From positions 1,364,001 through 1,428,000 of the forward strand of contig OY970177.1 in NCBI GenBank assembly GCA_963707975.1: a stretch of 64,000 bases of DNA. The letters are read 5' to 3'. Below, one piece after another: positions 25,917 through 35,515 of the stretch. Both the position numbers and the translations under genes were made by a program. Position 1 is the stretch's first letter, and each line of letters opens with the position of its first letter. The stretch is from CAVVXX01 sp963707975 (lineage in GTDB: Bacteria > Pseudomonadota > Alphaproteobacteria > Micropepsales > Micropepsaceae). The notes under the pieces were generated by a model. It worked only from the letters and a program-made list of their open reading frames with translations. It ran no database searches and had not been told where the DNA came from.

Positions 25917-25979
25917 ACCGTCATCGCATCTCTTCCATGCGATGGATGTATCCCAGACGTCGACCGAAGGATTTATTAT

Positions 25980-26744
25980 GTGAACGAGAACGTAATTACC
26001 AGCAAAGTTCCTGCCGTCACGCTTGGGTTCTGGGTTATCAAAATACTGGCCACGACTTTAGGAGAAACCGGCGGCGATACGGTCTCCATGACGATGAATT
26101 TGGGCTACCTGGTCGGCACAGCGATATTTCTGACGGCACTGGCAATTCTTGTCGGGCTCCAGATTATCGCGAGGAAATTCCATCCGTTTCTTTACTGGGC
26201 CACAATCATCGCTTCTACGACAGCGGGTACCACGATGGCGGACTTCGCAGACCGTTCATTGGGGATCGGCTATGCGGGTGGATCGCTGCTCTTGTTGGTC
26301 TGTGTGCTTTTGGTGCTTGGGTTATGGTACCACTCGGAAGGGTCTGTCTCAGTGGATACGGTCAATACGCCAAAGGTTGAATGGTTCTACTGGGCTACCA
26401 TCACTTTTTCACAGACACTTGGAACGGCACTGGGTGATTGGACGGCGGATTCTGGTCTGGGATTTGGCGGGGGAGCGTTTGTCTTTCTGGTCGGGCTGAC
26501 GCTCGTTGCTGCGCTCTATTTCTGGACGAATCTCTCACGTGTCCTTCTGTTCTGGGTGGCATTCATCCTGACCAGGCCGCTTGGCGCAACTGTAGGAGAC
26601 TTCTTTGATAAACCGATCAATCAAGGCGGACTGGCTTTTAGCCGTCCGCTGGCGTCAGCGATTATTGCCGCCATCATCATTGTTTGCATCATTTTCCTGC
26701 CTCAAAGACCAGGTATTCATCCTGTGAAATCCGCAAAGGTGTAG
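25980..26744 (+). CDS. COG4705-type multi-pass membrane protein
   Basis: 254 residues, almost entirely transmembrane: about eight helices, with an internal repeat. 'FWVIKILATTLGETGGDTVSMT', 'FYWATITFSQTLGTALGDWTAD' and 'FWVAFILTRPLGATVGDFFDK' are related blocks carrying conserved Thr-(Leu/Thr)-Gly-(Glu/Asp) groups. This matches uncharacterised COG4705 membrane proteins; transport of a small cation has been suggested for relatives, but nothing here proves it. GTG start at 25980 (GAAGG nine bases upstream); the ATG two bases earlier is immediately followed by a stop. Confidence 0.8.
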   Translation: MNENVITSKVPAVTLGFWVIKILATTLGETGGDTVSMTMNLGYLVGTAIFLTALAILVGLQIIARKFHPFLYWATIIASTTAGTTMADFADRSLGIGYAGGSLLLLVCVLLVLGLWYHSEGSVSVDTVNTPKVEWFYWATITFSQTLGTALGDWTADSGLGFGGGAFVFLVGLTLVAALYFWTNLSRVLLFWVAFILTRPLGATVGDFFDKPINQGGLAFSRPLASAIIAAIIIVCIIFLPQRPGIHPVKSAKV

Positions 26745-26780
26745 TAACAAGCCACTTCGGGCCAACAGCGGAAATTAGCG

Positions 26781-26810
26781 AATGTCTGCTATTCGCCATA
26801 AGCGGACATC
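26781..26810. repeat. TGTCCGCTT-type palindrome, copy 2
   Basis: AATGTCTGCTA-TTCGCCAT-AAGCGGACATC, imperfect 11 + 8 + 11 inverted repeat in the gap between the COG4705 gene and the next propeller gene. Confidence 0.8.
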
Positions 26811-26983
26811 ACCTGTGAATGTGCTGATCGCTAAGCTGTGCAAAGGTCATTCTGCAGGGGAAATGGCATGATGCGCCAGGTTATTACGGTATTGCCCCGT
26901 CTGCGATATAAGCCACCAAGACGGGCAATCAGTTGCTGGCCAGAATTGCGAAGTATTCCTTTAAGAAAAGTCTTGGATCTTCG

Positions 26984-29900
26984 ATGCGACCCTACCAACT
27001 AATAATACTCGCCATGGGACTGCTGGTGGCTTTGGGTGCGCGCGCTGCGGTCGATCCCGCATTGTATCAAGACTTGCATTGGCGCTTGATCGGTCCGTTT
27101 CGCGGCGGCCGCGTGCTGGCAGTAGCCGGAATAGAAGGTGACAGCAGGCATTTCTATTTCGGCGCGGTAGATGGCGGTGTGTGGGCTACGGAGGATGCAG
27201 GGCGCACCTGGCAATCAATTTTCGATGCCATGTCATCTGGCTCCATCGGGGCGCTCGCTGTTGCGCCTTCCGATCCGCAAACGATCTATGTTGGCACGGG
27301 CGAAGCCGACATGCGCTCCGACATCGCGCATGGCAACGGCATGTACAAATCCGTCGACGCAGGGCGGAACTGGACGCGCATAGGACTTGAAGACAGCAGA
27401 CAAATTGGTCGGATCATCGTGGATCCGCGCAAGAGCGACGTCGTATTCGTCGCTGCGCTTGGCCATGCTTACGGCGCCAACGCAGAACGGGGCGTATTCC
27501 GCTCGCAGGACGGTGGCAAGCATTGGGACAAGGTGTTGTTCAAGGATCCCGACACCGGCGCTATCGATCTTGCATTCAAACCGGACGACCCTGGCATCGT
27601 CTATGCGGCGCTTTGGCAAACCAGGCGTCCGCCATGGAGCGTATATCCACCATCTAATGGCCCTGGCAGCGGTCTTTACGTTTCGCATGACGGCGGCGAT
27701 CACTGGAGCCAAATCAAGGGGAATGGCTTTCCAGCGCATCCAGGCCGCATCGGGATTGCCGTCGCGTCAAATCGTCCAGATCGCGTCTATGCGCTGGTTG
27801 ATGCGCCACGTGAGGAGGGCGGCCTTTATCGTTCCGATGACGGTGGAGACCATTGGCTTCATATATCCGGTGACCAGCGCATCTGGCAGCGTGGCTGGTA
27901 TTTTTGTCGGCTGGCTGTGGATCCTAAGAATCCCGATCGAATCTATGTCATGAATACGATCGTGTTGCGCTCAGACGACGGCGGCAAACATTTCATTGCG
28001 CTGAAAGGCGATCCGACTGGTGACGATTTTCACGAGATGTGGATCGATCCGGCTAATTCCACAAGACAAATTCTTGGTACCGATCAGGGCGCCTTGATAA
28101 CTCTCAACGGCGGTAAATCGTGGAGCAGTTGGTTCAACCAGCCAACAGCGCAAATCTATCACGTCAGCACCGATAATCGCTTTCCCTATTGGGTCTATGG
28201 GGCGCAGCAGGATTCCGGCGCGGTGGCCTTGCCTAGCAGGACCGGCAGCGGCGATGGCATCACCATGGAACAATTCCACGAAATTACCGCAGGCGGCGAG
28301 AGCGGGATGATCGCTCCGGATCCCAACGATCCGCAGACAGTATACGGAGGAACGGTTGACAAGCTGGATTTACGCACCGGCCAGACCCGAAAAGTTGATT
28401 CGACGCTTGCTTATCCGGCTATTTATTATCGGCGCGCCTGGACGTTGCCACTTGTTTTCTCCAGACGCGATAAAAGGGTGCTGTATTTCGCCAATCAGAT
28501 TCTCTTCCGCACAACGGATGGCGGTAATCGCTGGACACCAATTAGTCCAGATCTAACACGCCCTAATGCAGGGGTTCCGGCTAATCTCGACGCGGCTACA
28601 GCGGCGGATGATGATTATGCAGGAAACCGGCGCGGCGTCATCTACACGATCGCTCCGTCGCCCTTGCGAGCAAATACATTGTGGGTGGGCACGGACGACG
28701 GGCTGGTTTGGCTGAGCGAGGATGGTGGCGCGCATTGGCGCCAGGTGACGCCTAGCGAGAACACAGTATGGTCAAAGGTCGCCGCCATTGAGCCATCTCA
28801 TTTTGACGTAAATACCGCCTATTTGGCGATCGATCGCCATCGCTTGGATGACGATGCCCCCTATATTTACCGCACGGTTGACGGCGGGAAAAATTGGGAA
28901 CGCATTAACGACGGCATACCGAAGGACAGTTTTGTGAATGTTGTGCGGGAAGACCCACTGCGCAAAGGCTTGCTTTATGCCGGCACCGAAAGGGGCATGT
29001 ACGTCTCCTTTGATGAGGGCGCGCATTGGCAAACGCTGCAGCAACACCTTCCCATGACATCCGTGCGCGATATCGATGTGCATGGCGACGATCTGGTGAT
29101 CGCGACGCATGGCCGTGGCTTTTGGATCATGGATGACGTTACAGCGCTTCGCCAAATGGCCGCTGCCGCAATCACCAATGTGGTCCTATTCAAACCGGCT
29201 GATGCAGTTCGTGCACGTGTCTCCACCTTCACCGGCACGCCATTGCCCAAGGACGAGCCCATGGCTGCCAATCCTCCCAACGGCGCGATGATTGATTATG
29301 CTCTCCCAAAGGGGATCATAGGCCCGGTCATACTGACGATCTACGATGTCAAGGGTCATAAGATTCGCAATTTCAGCAGCGCCGACAAAATTACGTGGCC
29401 AGATCCACTCAAGTTGAAATTTGCACCGGAATGGGTGCCGGTGAAACCGCACTTGTCGAGGGCGCCGGGTATGCACCGTTTCATTTGGGACCTGCATTAT
29501 GCACCCCCGCCACCTGCAGATCCGGACGCAGAGGAAAAGGAAGGCGTTTTGGCTCCACCCGGCTTCTATTCTCTAGAGCTCACCGCTAATGGCAGAAGCT
29601 ATAGACAAGGGTTGGTGGTAAAGGCCGACCCACGCGTAAAAATTTCCAGATCGGCACTGACCCGCGAATTCCTGCTTGCCCGAAAGGTTGAACAGGCCTG
29701 CGTCCTAGCAACTGCGGCGATCGCAGAAGCGACCAAACTGCTAAAGACCCTTGAGCCGCGGCTAAAACAACAAAGCGCCTTGCATTCGGAGATCAGCCTA
29801 TTGATGTCGAAGGTTCTCGATCTATCGGACGTTAGGCTGCATCCTGATTCAAGAAACTTTCAGGGCGTCGCTCCCCGTCGGGCGGACAGCCTGCGCCCCT

Positions 29901-30097
29901 TATCCCAAAATCTGGAAAATCTGGAGCACGCGGTAGACGGGGCCGATGCTGACCCTAGCGCGGATGCGCGCGCGTCCTACAAGAGGCTCACACATCTCTT
30001 GGACGCCACACTCAAGGAATGGCAACACGTGAAGCTAAGCGACCTGCCTGATCTCAATGCGAAGCTTATTGCAGCAGGCGAGAAGTCGATACCGTAA
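26984..30097 (+). CDS. Exported VPS10/BNR-repeat beta-propeller protein, paralogue A
   Basis: About 1037 residues. Signal peptide MRPYQLIILAMGLLVALGAR, then 'YQDLHWRLIGPFRGGRVLAV'. Many Asp-box motifs (S/T-x-D-x-G-x-x-W): 'ATEDAGRTW', 'SHDGGDHW', 'SDDGGDHW', 'TTDGGNRW', 'SEDGGAHW' and 'TVDGGKNW', forming one or two propellers as in sortilin-like/glycosyl-hydrolase-like secreted proteins. The C-terminal 250 residues lack Asp-boxes and have helical, charged stretches. No catalytic residues can be assigned. A second, related gene lies tail-to-tail at 30182-33382. Start chosen at the signal peptide; an upstream ATG at 26933 is open. Confidence 0.85.
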   Translation: MRPYQLIILAMGLLVALGARAAVDPALYQDLHWRLIGPFRGGRVLAVAGIEGDSRHFYFGAVDGGVWATEDAGRTWQSIFDAMSSGSIGALAVAPSDPQTIYVGTGEADMRSDIAHGNGMYKSVDAGRNWTRIGLEDSRQIGRIIVDPRKSDVVFVAALGHAYGANAERGVFRSQDGGKHWDKVLFKDPDTGAIDLAFKPDDPGIVYAALWQTRRPPWSVYPPSNGPGSGLYVSHDGGDHWSQIKGNGFPAHPGRIGIAVASNRPDRVYALVDAPREEGGLYRSDDGGDHWLHISGDQRIWQRGWYFCRLAVDPKNPDRIYVMNTIVLRSDDGGKHFIALKGDPTGDDFHEMWIDPANSTRQILGTDQGALITLNGGKSWSSWFNQPTAQIYHVSTDNRFPYWVYGAQQDSGAVALPSRTGSGDGITMEQFHEITAGGESGMIAPDPNDPQTVYGGTVDKLDLRTGQTRKVDSTLAYPAIYYRRAWTLPLVFSRRDKRVLYFANQILFRTTDGGNRWTPISPDLTRPNAGVPANLDAATAADDDYAGNRRGVIYTIAPSPLRANTLWVGTDDGLVWLSEDGGAHWRQVTPSENTVWSKVAAIEPSHFDVNTAYLAIDRHRLDDDAPYIYRTVDGGKNWERINDGIPKDSFVNVVREDPLRKGLLYAGTERGMYVSFDEGAHWQTLQQHLPMTSVRDIDVHGDDLVIATHGRGFWIMDDVTALRQMAAAAITNVVLFKPADAVRARVSTFTGTPLPKDEPMAANPPNGAMIDYALPKGIIGPVILTIYDVKGHKIRNFSSADKITWPDPLKLKFAPEWVPVKPHLSRAPGMHRFIWDLHYAPPPPADPDAEEKEGVLAPPGFYSLELTANGRSYRQGLVVKADPRVKISRSALTREFLLARKVEQACVLATAAIAEATKLLKTLEPRLKQQSALHSEISLLMSKVLDLSDVRLHPDSRNFQGVAPRRADSLRPLSQNLENLEHAVDGADADPSADARASYKRLTHLLDATLKEWQHVKLSDLPDLNAKLIAAGEKSIP

Positions 30098-30181
30098 TAG
30101 CTGATCGTCCAGATTTGCGGACGTCCTTGTCCCATGCGTTAAGTCAATTTAGGCGCGGTACCAGTTGAGGTCCGTTACGCC

Positions 30182-33100
30182 TCACGGCAGGTCGTGCCCG
30201 AGATCAGGCGCTTCCCCGGAAAGTTTCTCGGCTTCGGATAATATTATCTCGTGCTTTCCCGCCCGCTTAAGCGCAGCATTGAGGTCGGTTAGCGGCCCCG
30301 CTTTGACGGCAACCCATTCACGTTTCACCCCATCAAGCTTCGCCAGAGCGTCAGCAAAAAATTGCCGCTGTGTTTGGGTCGGCGCTGTGTCCGCAGATTC
30401 TAGGCCGCGCTCAATGCCGGTTAGACTGTTGGCCACGGTTTCGAAGGTCGGGTGACCCTCGGCCGGTTTTTCACGCAGACGCTCGACCATAGTGCCGATT
30501 TCGCCATTGGCGCCGCCCCCTTTTTTGGGAAAACGAGCATCAAGCAATTTCAAAATAGCATGCCGTTCGCGATAACCGTCGCAGGCATCGGCCAACGCCC
30601 GTTCGATCGTCCGCGACAACTCGAGCGAATCCCTGAGCTCGGATAAACTTGCTGTCACACGCGGATCTTCCAGCACGGTGAGGGGCACCGTGTAGCGAGC
30701 GCCATTTGCCCGGAGTACGACCGTATAATGTCCTGGGAGCACGAACGGACCCTCGGGTTCAATTGGTGTTCCGTGATCCCAGACTGCGGCAATGCTGTAC
30801 GCGTATTTGACCGCATCGGGCCGTTCATAGTGGAGATCCCAGACGAAGCGATGTACGCCCGCCGTCGCGGCGAGTGCCTCAGGGGACCTAATCCAGGATT
30901 CGGCGAAGTAGTGTTCGACCTCTGGCGCCTTGGCAATGTCATCGCTTGACCAGTGACGCACCACATGGCCGTCGCTATCAAGAATTTCGAGTGTGACCTG
31001 GCCCTTCGTATCGGGGCGAAGCCAATAGTCTATCAGTGCCCCAGCGGGCGGATTTTCGCCAACAGGTGTTTCTGGCGGCAGCGGCGTGTCCTTGTTATTG
31101 TTGGGGTGCACACGGTAGGCATTTGCCGGCGCAAAGAGAAACGCCGGATCTTGCGCAATAGTGCTCGTGATTTCGCGCAATGGTTCCACATCATCAAGCG
31201 CCCAAATGGCGCGACCAAGAGTGGCGGCTATCAGATCGTTTTCGTGGACGAGAAGGTCCGTAATCCAGGCCGCCGGAAGATTTTGCTGTAGTTGCATCCA
31301 GTGACCGCCATCGTCGAACGATACGAACACACCCTCGTCAGTTCCGGCATAGAGTAGCCCTTGCCTAACGGGATCGGCGCGGACAACGCTGACAAAATGA
31401 TCACGCAGCAATCCGGTATCGACCTCCAGCCAGCTTCGGCCGTAATCACGGGTGCGCAGCACATGCGGCTGGAAATCGTCGATACGATGAGCATCTACAG
31501 CGGCATAGGCAACGCCATCCTCCAAAGCCGACGGTTCAACCGTTTGCACTTTCGCCCACAGTTGAGCCTGCGGGGGCGTGATGTCGCTCCAATGAGCGCC
31601 ACCGTCCCGTGTGAGCTGGATCAAGCCGTCATCGGTTCCGACCCAGATTTCATTCGTGTGACGCGGCGAAGGCGCAATGCTGGAAATTGAGCCAAAGCCG
31701 CAGGTCTTCGCCTGCGTTAGTGTGACAGTGCCGTCGCAATTCTTAGCGTCGGCAATCTTGCCCGTCAGGTCACCGCTAATAAGTGACCAATTCTTGCCTT
31801 GGTCGCGAGAACTAAAGAGCATTTGCGCGCCCAGATAGAGCGACATCGGCCCCGAGCGCGACACGGCGAGCGGCGTGGTCCACATATAGTGATACTTCGT
31901 CAGTATTGGGCGCTTGCCGTAATTGTCTTCCGGCCAGGGCGTGACGTCCTCAACTTGCCCGGTGCGCTCATTCCATTTGCTCACATGGCCGCCCAATCCC
32001 GAGCCATAGACAATCCCGGCGTCGGCGGAATCGGGAATGTCATAGTCCCGTTCGTCGCCGCCAACGGGATGCCAATCGCGATATGTGAGCTGCCCATAGT
32101 CGCTGCGGCTGGCGATGGCAACTGTACCGCTATCTTGCTGGCCGGAATAAATCCAATAGGGAAAACGCTCGTCGGCTTCCAAATGATAAAACTGACCTGT
32201 CGGTTGATTGTACCAGCTGCTCCAGGTTCTTCCGCCGTTCACGCTCACCACCGCGCCCTGGTCTGAGCCGGTTATCATGTGATCGGGAAGGAGCGGGTTG
32301 ATCCAAACTTGATGGTAGTCGTCGCCACCGGGGGCGCCCTTGATAATCTTGCAGGTCTTGCCGCCCTGCGCGCAGCGGCGAATCGATTGACCGACCGTGT
32401 AGACGACGTCGGGATCGTTCGGCGCTACGGCTAAGCGGCTGGCATACCAACTGGTGAACGAGGCCGAATTGTTGGCCCGCGTCCAATGCGCGCCGCCATC
32501 ATCAGATCGATAAAGACCGCCATCATCTTTTGAATCCACAGCGGCGTAAATGCGCGTGCCTTTAGCGGTATGCGTGGCCGCAAGCCCGATCCGCCCAAGC
32601 GCCGAAGTGGGCCATCCACCGCCTGACAATTTGCGCCAACTCTTGCCGCCATCGATCGATTTGTAGATCGCGCTACCGTCTCCTACAACGGGCTCGAAAT
32701 AGCTTTGCCAGGGATACTGATGGGCTTCCCAGGCCGCGGCAAAGACGATTTTTGGATTGCGTGGATCGTTTGCAATATCGACGCATCCCGTCCAGTCGTT
32801 GATCTTGAGAACGTGAGACCATGTTGCCCCTCCGTCTGTCGAACGATAGAGCCCCCGATCCCCACTAGGACCGAAAAAATGCCCCTGCGCGCCGACTAGT
32901 ACGATTTTCGGATTTTTTGGATCGACCCAAATCCTGCCGATATAGCGCGTGTTCACAAGACCCAGTGCCTCCCAATGCGCGCCAGCATCAGTCGATTTGA
33001 AAACGCCAAAACCGGCGACTATGTCATAGCGCGGCTCGGGCTGACCCGTGCCGATATAAATGACGCTCGGATTTGAAGGCGCCACTGCGAGAGCGCCAAT

Positions 33101-33382
33101 AGATGCTGCTGGCCCAAGCTGAGATAAAGATTGCCAGGTGCGTCCCGCATCGCTGGTTTTCCATACACCTCCGCCGGCGGTGCCTGTATAAAATGTGTTC
33201 GGTTCACTTGGTACGCCCTCTACGGCCGTCGCCCAGCCCCCTCGAAATGGACCAAGTAGGCGCCAGTGCAGGCCGCCATAGAGTTCGGGATTGGGCGCCG
33301 ATGCGAAAGGGGTTTGTGCGCTTGCAAATGTTGCCGCAAACAGAAAAATAACGCCACTAGCGAACAGCAACCGCTTGACCAC
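30182..33382 (-). CDS. Exported VPS10/BNR-repeat beta-propeller protein, paralogue B
   Basis: About 1066 residues. Starts as 'LYGGLHWRLLGPFRGGWATA' after a signal peptide ending near 'ATFASAQTP', and has Asp-boxes 'TSDAGRTW', 'STDGGATW', 'SIDGGKSW', 'SDDGGAHW', 'SRDQGKNW' and 'TRDGGAHW'. It shares architecture and long stretches with paralogue A, including the non-propeller C-terminus ending 'DLNAALKRAGKHEI'. No ATG lies close to the signal peptide; GTG at 33382, preceded by AGAGGTGG, is the best start (farther ATGs add an unlikely 75 residues). The two stops are 84 bases apart, with no clear terminator between. Confidence 0.85.
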   Translation of the reverse strand: MVKRLLFASGVIFLFAATFASAQTPFASAPNPELYGGLHWRLLGPFRGGWATAVEGVPSEPNTFYTGTAGGGVWKTSDAGRTWQSLSQLGPAASIGALAVAPSNPSVIYIGTGQPEPRYDIVAGFGVFKSTDAGAHWEALGLVNTRYIGRIWVDPKNPKIVLVGAQGHFFGPSGDRGLYRSTDGGATWSHVLKINDWTGCVDIANDPRNPKIVFAAAWEAHQYPWQSYFEPVVGDGSAIYKSIDGGKSWRKLSGGGWPTSALGRIGLAATHTAKGTRIYAAVDSKDDGGLYRSDDGGAHWTRANNSASFTSWYASRLAVAPNDPDVVYTVGQSIRRCAQGGKTCKIIKGAPGGDDYHQVWINPLLPDHMITGSDQGAVVSVNGGRTWSSWYNQPTGQFYHLEADERFPYWIYSGQQDSGTVAIASRSDYGQLTYRDWHPVGGDERDYDIPDSADAGIVYGSGLGGHVSKWNERTGQVEDVTPWPEDNYGKRPILTKYHYMWTTPLAVSRSGPMSLYLGAQMLFSSRDQGKNWSLISGDLTGKIADAKNCDGTVTLTQAKTCGFGSISSIAPSPRHTNEIWVGTDDGLIQLTRDGGAHWSDITPPQAQLWAKVQTVEPSALEDGVAYAAVDAHRIDDFQPHVLRTRDYGRSWLEVDTGLLRDHFVSVVRADPVRQGLLYAGTDEGVFVSFDDGGHWMQLQQNLPAAWITDLLVHENDLIAATLGRAIWALDDVEPLREITSTIAQDPAFLFAPANAYRVHPNNNKDTPLPPETPVGENPPAGALIDYWLRPDTKGQVTLEILDSDGHVVRHWSSDDIAKAPEVEHYFAESWIRSPEALAATAGVHRFVWDLHYERPDAVKYAYSIAAVWDHGTPIEPEGPFVLPGHYTVVLRANGARYTVPLTVLEDPRVTASLSELRDSLELSRTIERALADACDGYRERHAILKLLDARFPKKGGGANGEIGTMVERLREKPAEGHPTFETVANSLTGIERGLESADTAPTQTQRQFFADALAKLDGVKREWVAVKAGPLTDLNAALKRAGKHEIILSEAEKLSGEAPDLGHDLP

Positions 33383-33740
33383 GGCCCACCTCTTTCGGAA
33401 GTCACTACTGCTTGGCACCGCCTTAGAGCCTATTCTCCATCTATTGGGTTGAGCCCCGAGCTGCGCCCGTGACGCTGCACCATATGCTCTAGCGCAGTAT
33501 TTCCGAACGAAAATCTTCATATTTGCCGCTGGGCCCACGTGGAATCTCATCATGATATGTAAAAGTAATATCGAACACGCCCCCAACCTTGCTCGCGATT
33601 TCTGCACTTGAGCGAATGGCTACGGAATACCCGAAAGCTCGCCGTGAGGTCTTGGTGGGTCACCTCCTAGCGTCCTTCATTCGCGATGAAGCGGCTGAAG
33701 AATTGCGCAAGGCAATTGTTGAACAGGTGGGCGATGCGAC

Positions 33741-34001
33741 TTAGAGCCCTCGGACCAGTCTCAGCCCTAGTAGCAAGACAATGGCGCCGATGGCGGCGCT
33801 GGCAATGAGTCCGACATATCCTGCTCCAAGTGACACTCCCAAGCGGGGCAGGAGCCAACCTCCAATGAACGCGCCGATAATGCCGACGACGATGTCGCCA
33901 ATGAGGCCGAAGCCACCACCACTTACGATCATTCCTGCCAGCCAGCCCGCTATCGCGCCAACGACCAGCCAAATGACTAATGTTTCAACGGGTATATGCA
34001 T
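33741..34001 (-). CDS. GlsB/YeaQ/YmgE family small membrane protein
   Basis: 86 residues, three hydrophobic helices with glycine-rich 'AIAGWLAGMIVSGGGFGLIG', 'DIVVGIIGAFIGGWLLPRLG' and a final helix 'ASAAIGAIVLLLGLRLV'. This is the transglycosylase-associated/GlsB stress-response family of the inner membrane, often induced by envelope or starvation stress. GGAGGAATTG-type sequence precedes the ATG. It begins a run of small stress-type genes in this block. Confidence 0.9.
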   Translation of the reverse strand: MHIPVETLVIWLVVGAIAGWLAGMIVSGGGFGLIGDIVVGIIGAFIGGWLLPRLGVSLGAGYVGLIASAAIGAIVLLLGLRLVRGL

Positions 34002-34338
34002 CTCAATTCCTCCCTTAAGTCTTGTTGGTGTCGAACTCGCTGAAGAACCAGACTACGCTCGCTCCAGTAATTCTTCCATCAACATTCGCCTTAAGTCGCG
34101 AATGCCAACGACACTCCTGTGACAACAGCACTGAGGGCAAGGACAGCGAACCATCCGGTCGGGCTCAAGAAACTGCGCCGTCTTCGGAACGCGCGAGAAA
34201 GTACAGGTCTAGTTTCTAGAAGCGCGTGTGGAGAGTTTGTTATTTGTCGTTTCCTCACTTTTCCCGATTGTCTGGGTTTTTCAAATCGGTCAGGTGTTCA
34301 TTTGCTTACACCGTCTCCCGGGCCGTCCGCGTCGATGG

Positions 34339-34788
34339 TTAAGAGGATGCTGCGGGAATGATCATGACCATCCGCATCAGCGCGGCCAGCCAGAACAGGA
34401 ACATCAACGTATAGACCACGGTCATGATTTGGGCCGTGCTTGCCCGCAAGCCAGTCGTCCACCGTAGGAGGTTCTGCAAGAAGGCGCCTTCGTCAGCGTT
34501 GCGCGGGACGCGCCAGTGTTTGGTGCGGAGATAAGTATCGAAATTGTTCAACAGCGACGAGCCCCGGTTGAACAGCCATTGCAGAGCCAGACCTGACAAA
34601 AATAATAGATACAGAAGGAGGCCGATACGAGAATCTATCGTCCAACCAACCAGCACATAAGCCATGACCATGAGATGCAGGACCAATAGACCATAGCTTA
34701 AACCGTCGCGGTGGAATGAAGCCGCGGTCGTCCTCTTGATCGCACGTCCGCCCTCTCTTTCAAGGATTATTTGGTGCGTGTTGGTCAA
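34339..34788 (-). CDS. Small integral membrane protein of unknown function
   Basis: About 149 residues with three hydrophobic helices ('LSYGLLVLHLMVMAYVLVGW', 'IGLLLYLLFLSGLALQWLF', 'MTVVYTLMFLFWLAALMRM'). I do not recognise the family. Start is unclear: TTG at 34788 follows GGTAAGGAACGGGAAC; a GTG at 34827 gives 13 extra Arg/Lys-rich residues. A perfect FNR/FixK-type box sits 97-110 bases upstream (34884-34897), so the gene is probably under oxygen or redox control. Confidence 0.6.
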   Translation of the reverse strand: MTNTHQIILEREGGRAIKRTTAASFHRDGLSYGLLVLHLMVMAYVLVGWTIDSRIGLLLYLLFLSGLALQWLFNRGSSLLNNFDTYLRTKHWRVPRNADEGAFLQNLLRWTTGLRASTAQIMTVVYTLMFLFWLAALMRMVMIIPAASS

Positions 34789-34827
34789 GTTCCCGTTCCT
34801 TACCTTACGCCGCCTTCGATGTGTCAC

Positions 34828-35133
34828 GATTCAATGACAGTTTTTCTTTTTTGAATTTATAACTTCTCATCGGATAAAGCTCATTGACTTGCATCAAACT
34901 TAAGACCACGGGCCAAGTTCTTATCGATGCCAAGAGAGCCCCGGCCGGTTTCCCAGCCGAGGTCCCTGACCGGAAGTTACAAGCGGGGGGAGTGATCTAC
35001 GCCCGATTCATAATAAATTAAACAAAGTGGCAACGTGAGTTTGAGCAAAATTGAACGCTCTCACCCAACCCACAAGGCCAACCCAACTCATAAAGGTAAC
35101 GCTCGCACGGAAACATGCACGTAGTTTGGTCAG
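34828..35133. other. Intergenic region with FNR-type box
   Basis: 306 bases without a supported gene. It holds the perfect TTGAC-N4-ATCAA box at 34884-34897. The rest (GC-rich 34930-34985, then AT-rich to 35100) shows no convincing ORF or strong hairpin. Confidence 0.6.
34884..34897. promoter_or_regulatory. FNR/FixK-type box (perfect)
   Basis: TTGACTTGCATCAA matches TTGAY-N4-RTCAA exactly. It lies upstream of the minus-strand membrane protein gene at 34339-34788, at a spacing compatible with activation. Confidence 0.6.
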
Positions 35134-35307
35134 TTATTTTCCTCTGAGCGTGTCCTTGAGTCCGCCGATGGCGTTCTGAACCTTGCCCTCCGTCTTTTCG
35201 GCCTTGCCTTCGGACTCCAACTTGGCATCGCCGACCACCTTGCCAACCTTCTGCTTAACTGCACCTTTGATTTCCTTCGCCGATCCGGCGATCCGATCCT
35301 TGTCCAT
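35134..35307 (-). CDS. CsbD family stress protein
   Basis: 57 residues: 'MDKDRIAGSAKEIKGAVKQK' then 'VGKVVGDAKLESEGKAEKTE', the CsbD pattern of charged amphipathic repeats ('GxAKxxKGxxKxxxGK'). CsbD-like proteins are abundant soluble general-stress proteins of unknown mechanism. The ATG at 35307 has GGAGG with an eight-base spacing and is preferred to the ATG five codons earlier. Confidence 0.93.
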   Translation of the reverse strand: MDKDRIAGSAKEIKGAVKQKVGKVVGDAKLESEGKAEKTEGKVQNAIGGLKDTLRGK

Positions 35308-35515
35308 GGTTTTTTCCTCCAATGCCTAGCAACGCCTTGAGCGGGAGACGCGGGCTAAGCTGTGTTTCAAATTTCTCTTTTTACTCAATGCCTAAATGAC
35401 AAACTACTGACCATCTAGTCTGTTCAAAATTGCTCATGAGGTGAGTTAACCGGCCAAATGTCTCATGATAAGATGAATTTCAGGCTTGGGAGACTGGAGT
35501 ACTGAAGGTCGATTC

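Noticed and set aside
33616..33744. 42-codon plus-strand ORF (MATEYPKARREVLVGHLLAS...)
   Set aside because: No ribosome-binding site or family match, and it overlaps the end of the GlsB-type gene; kept out as unsupported.
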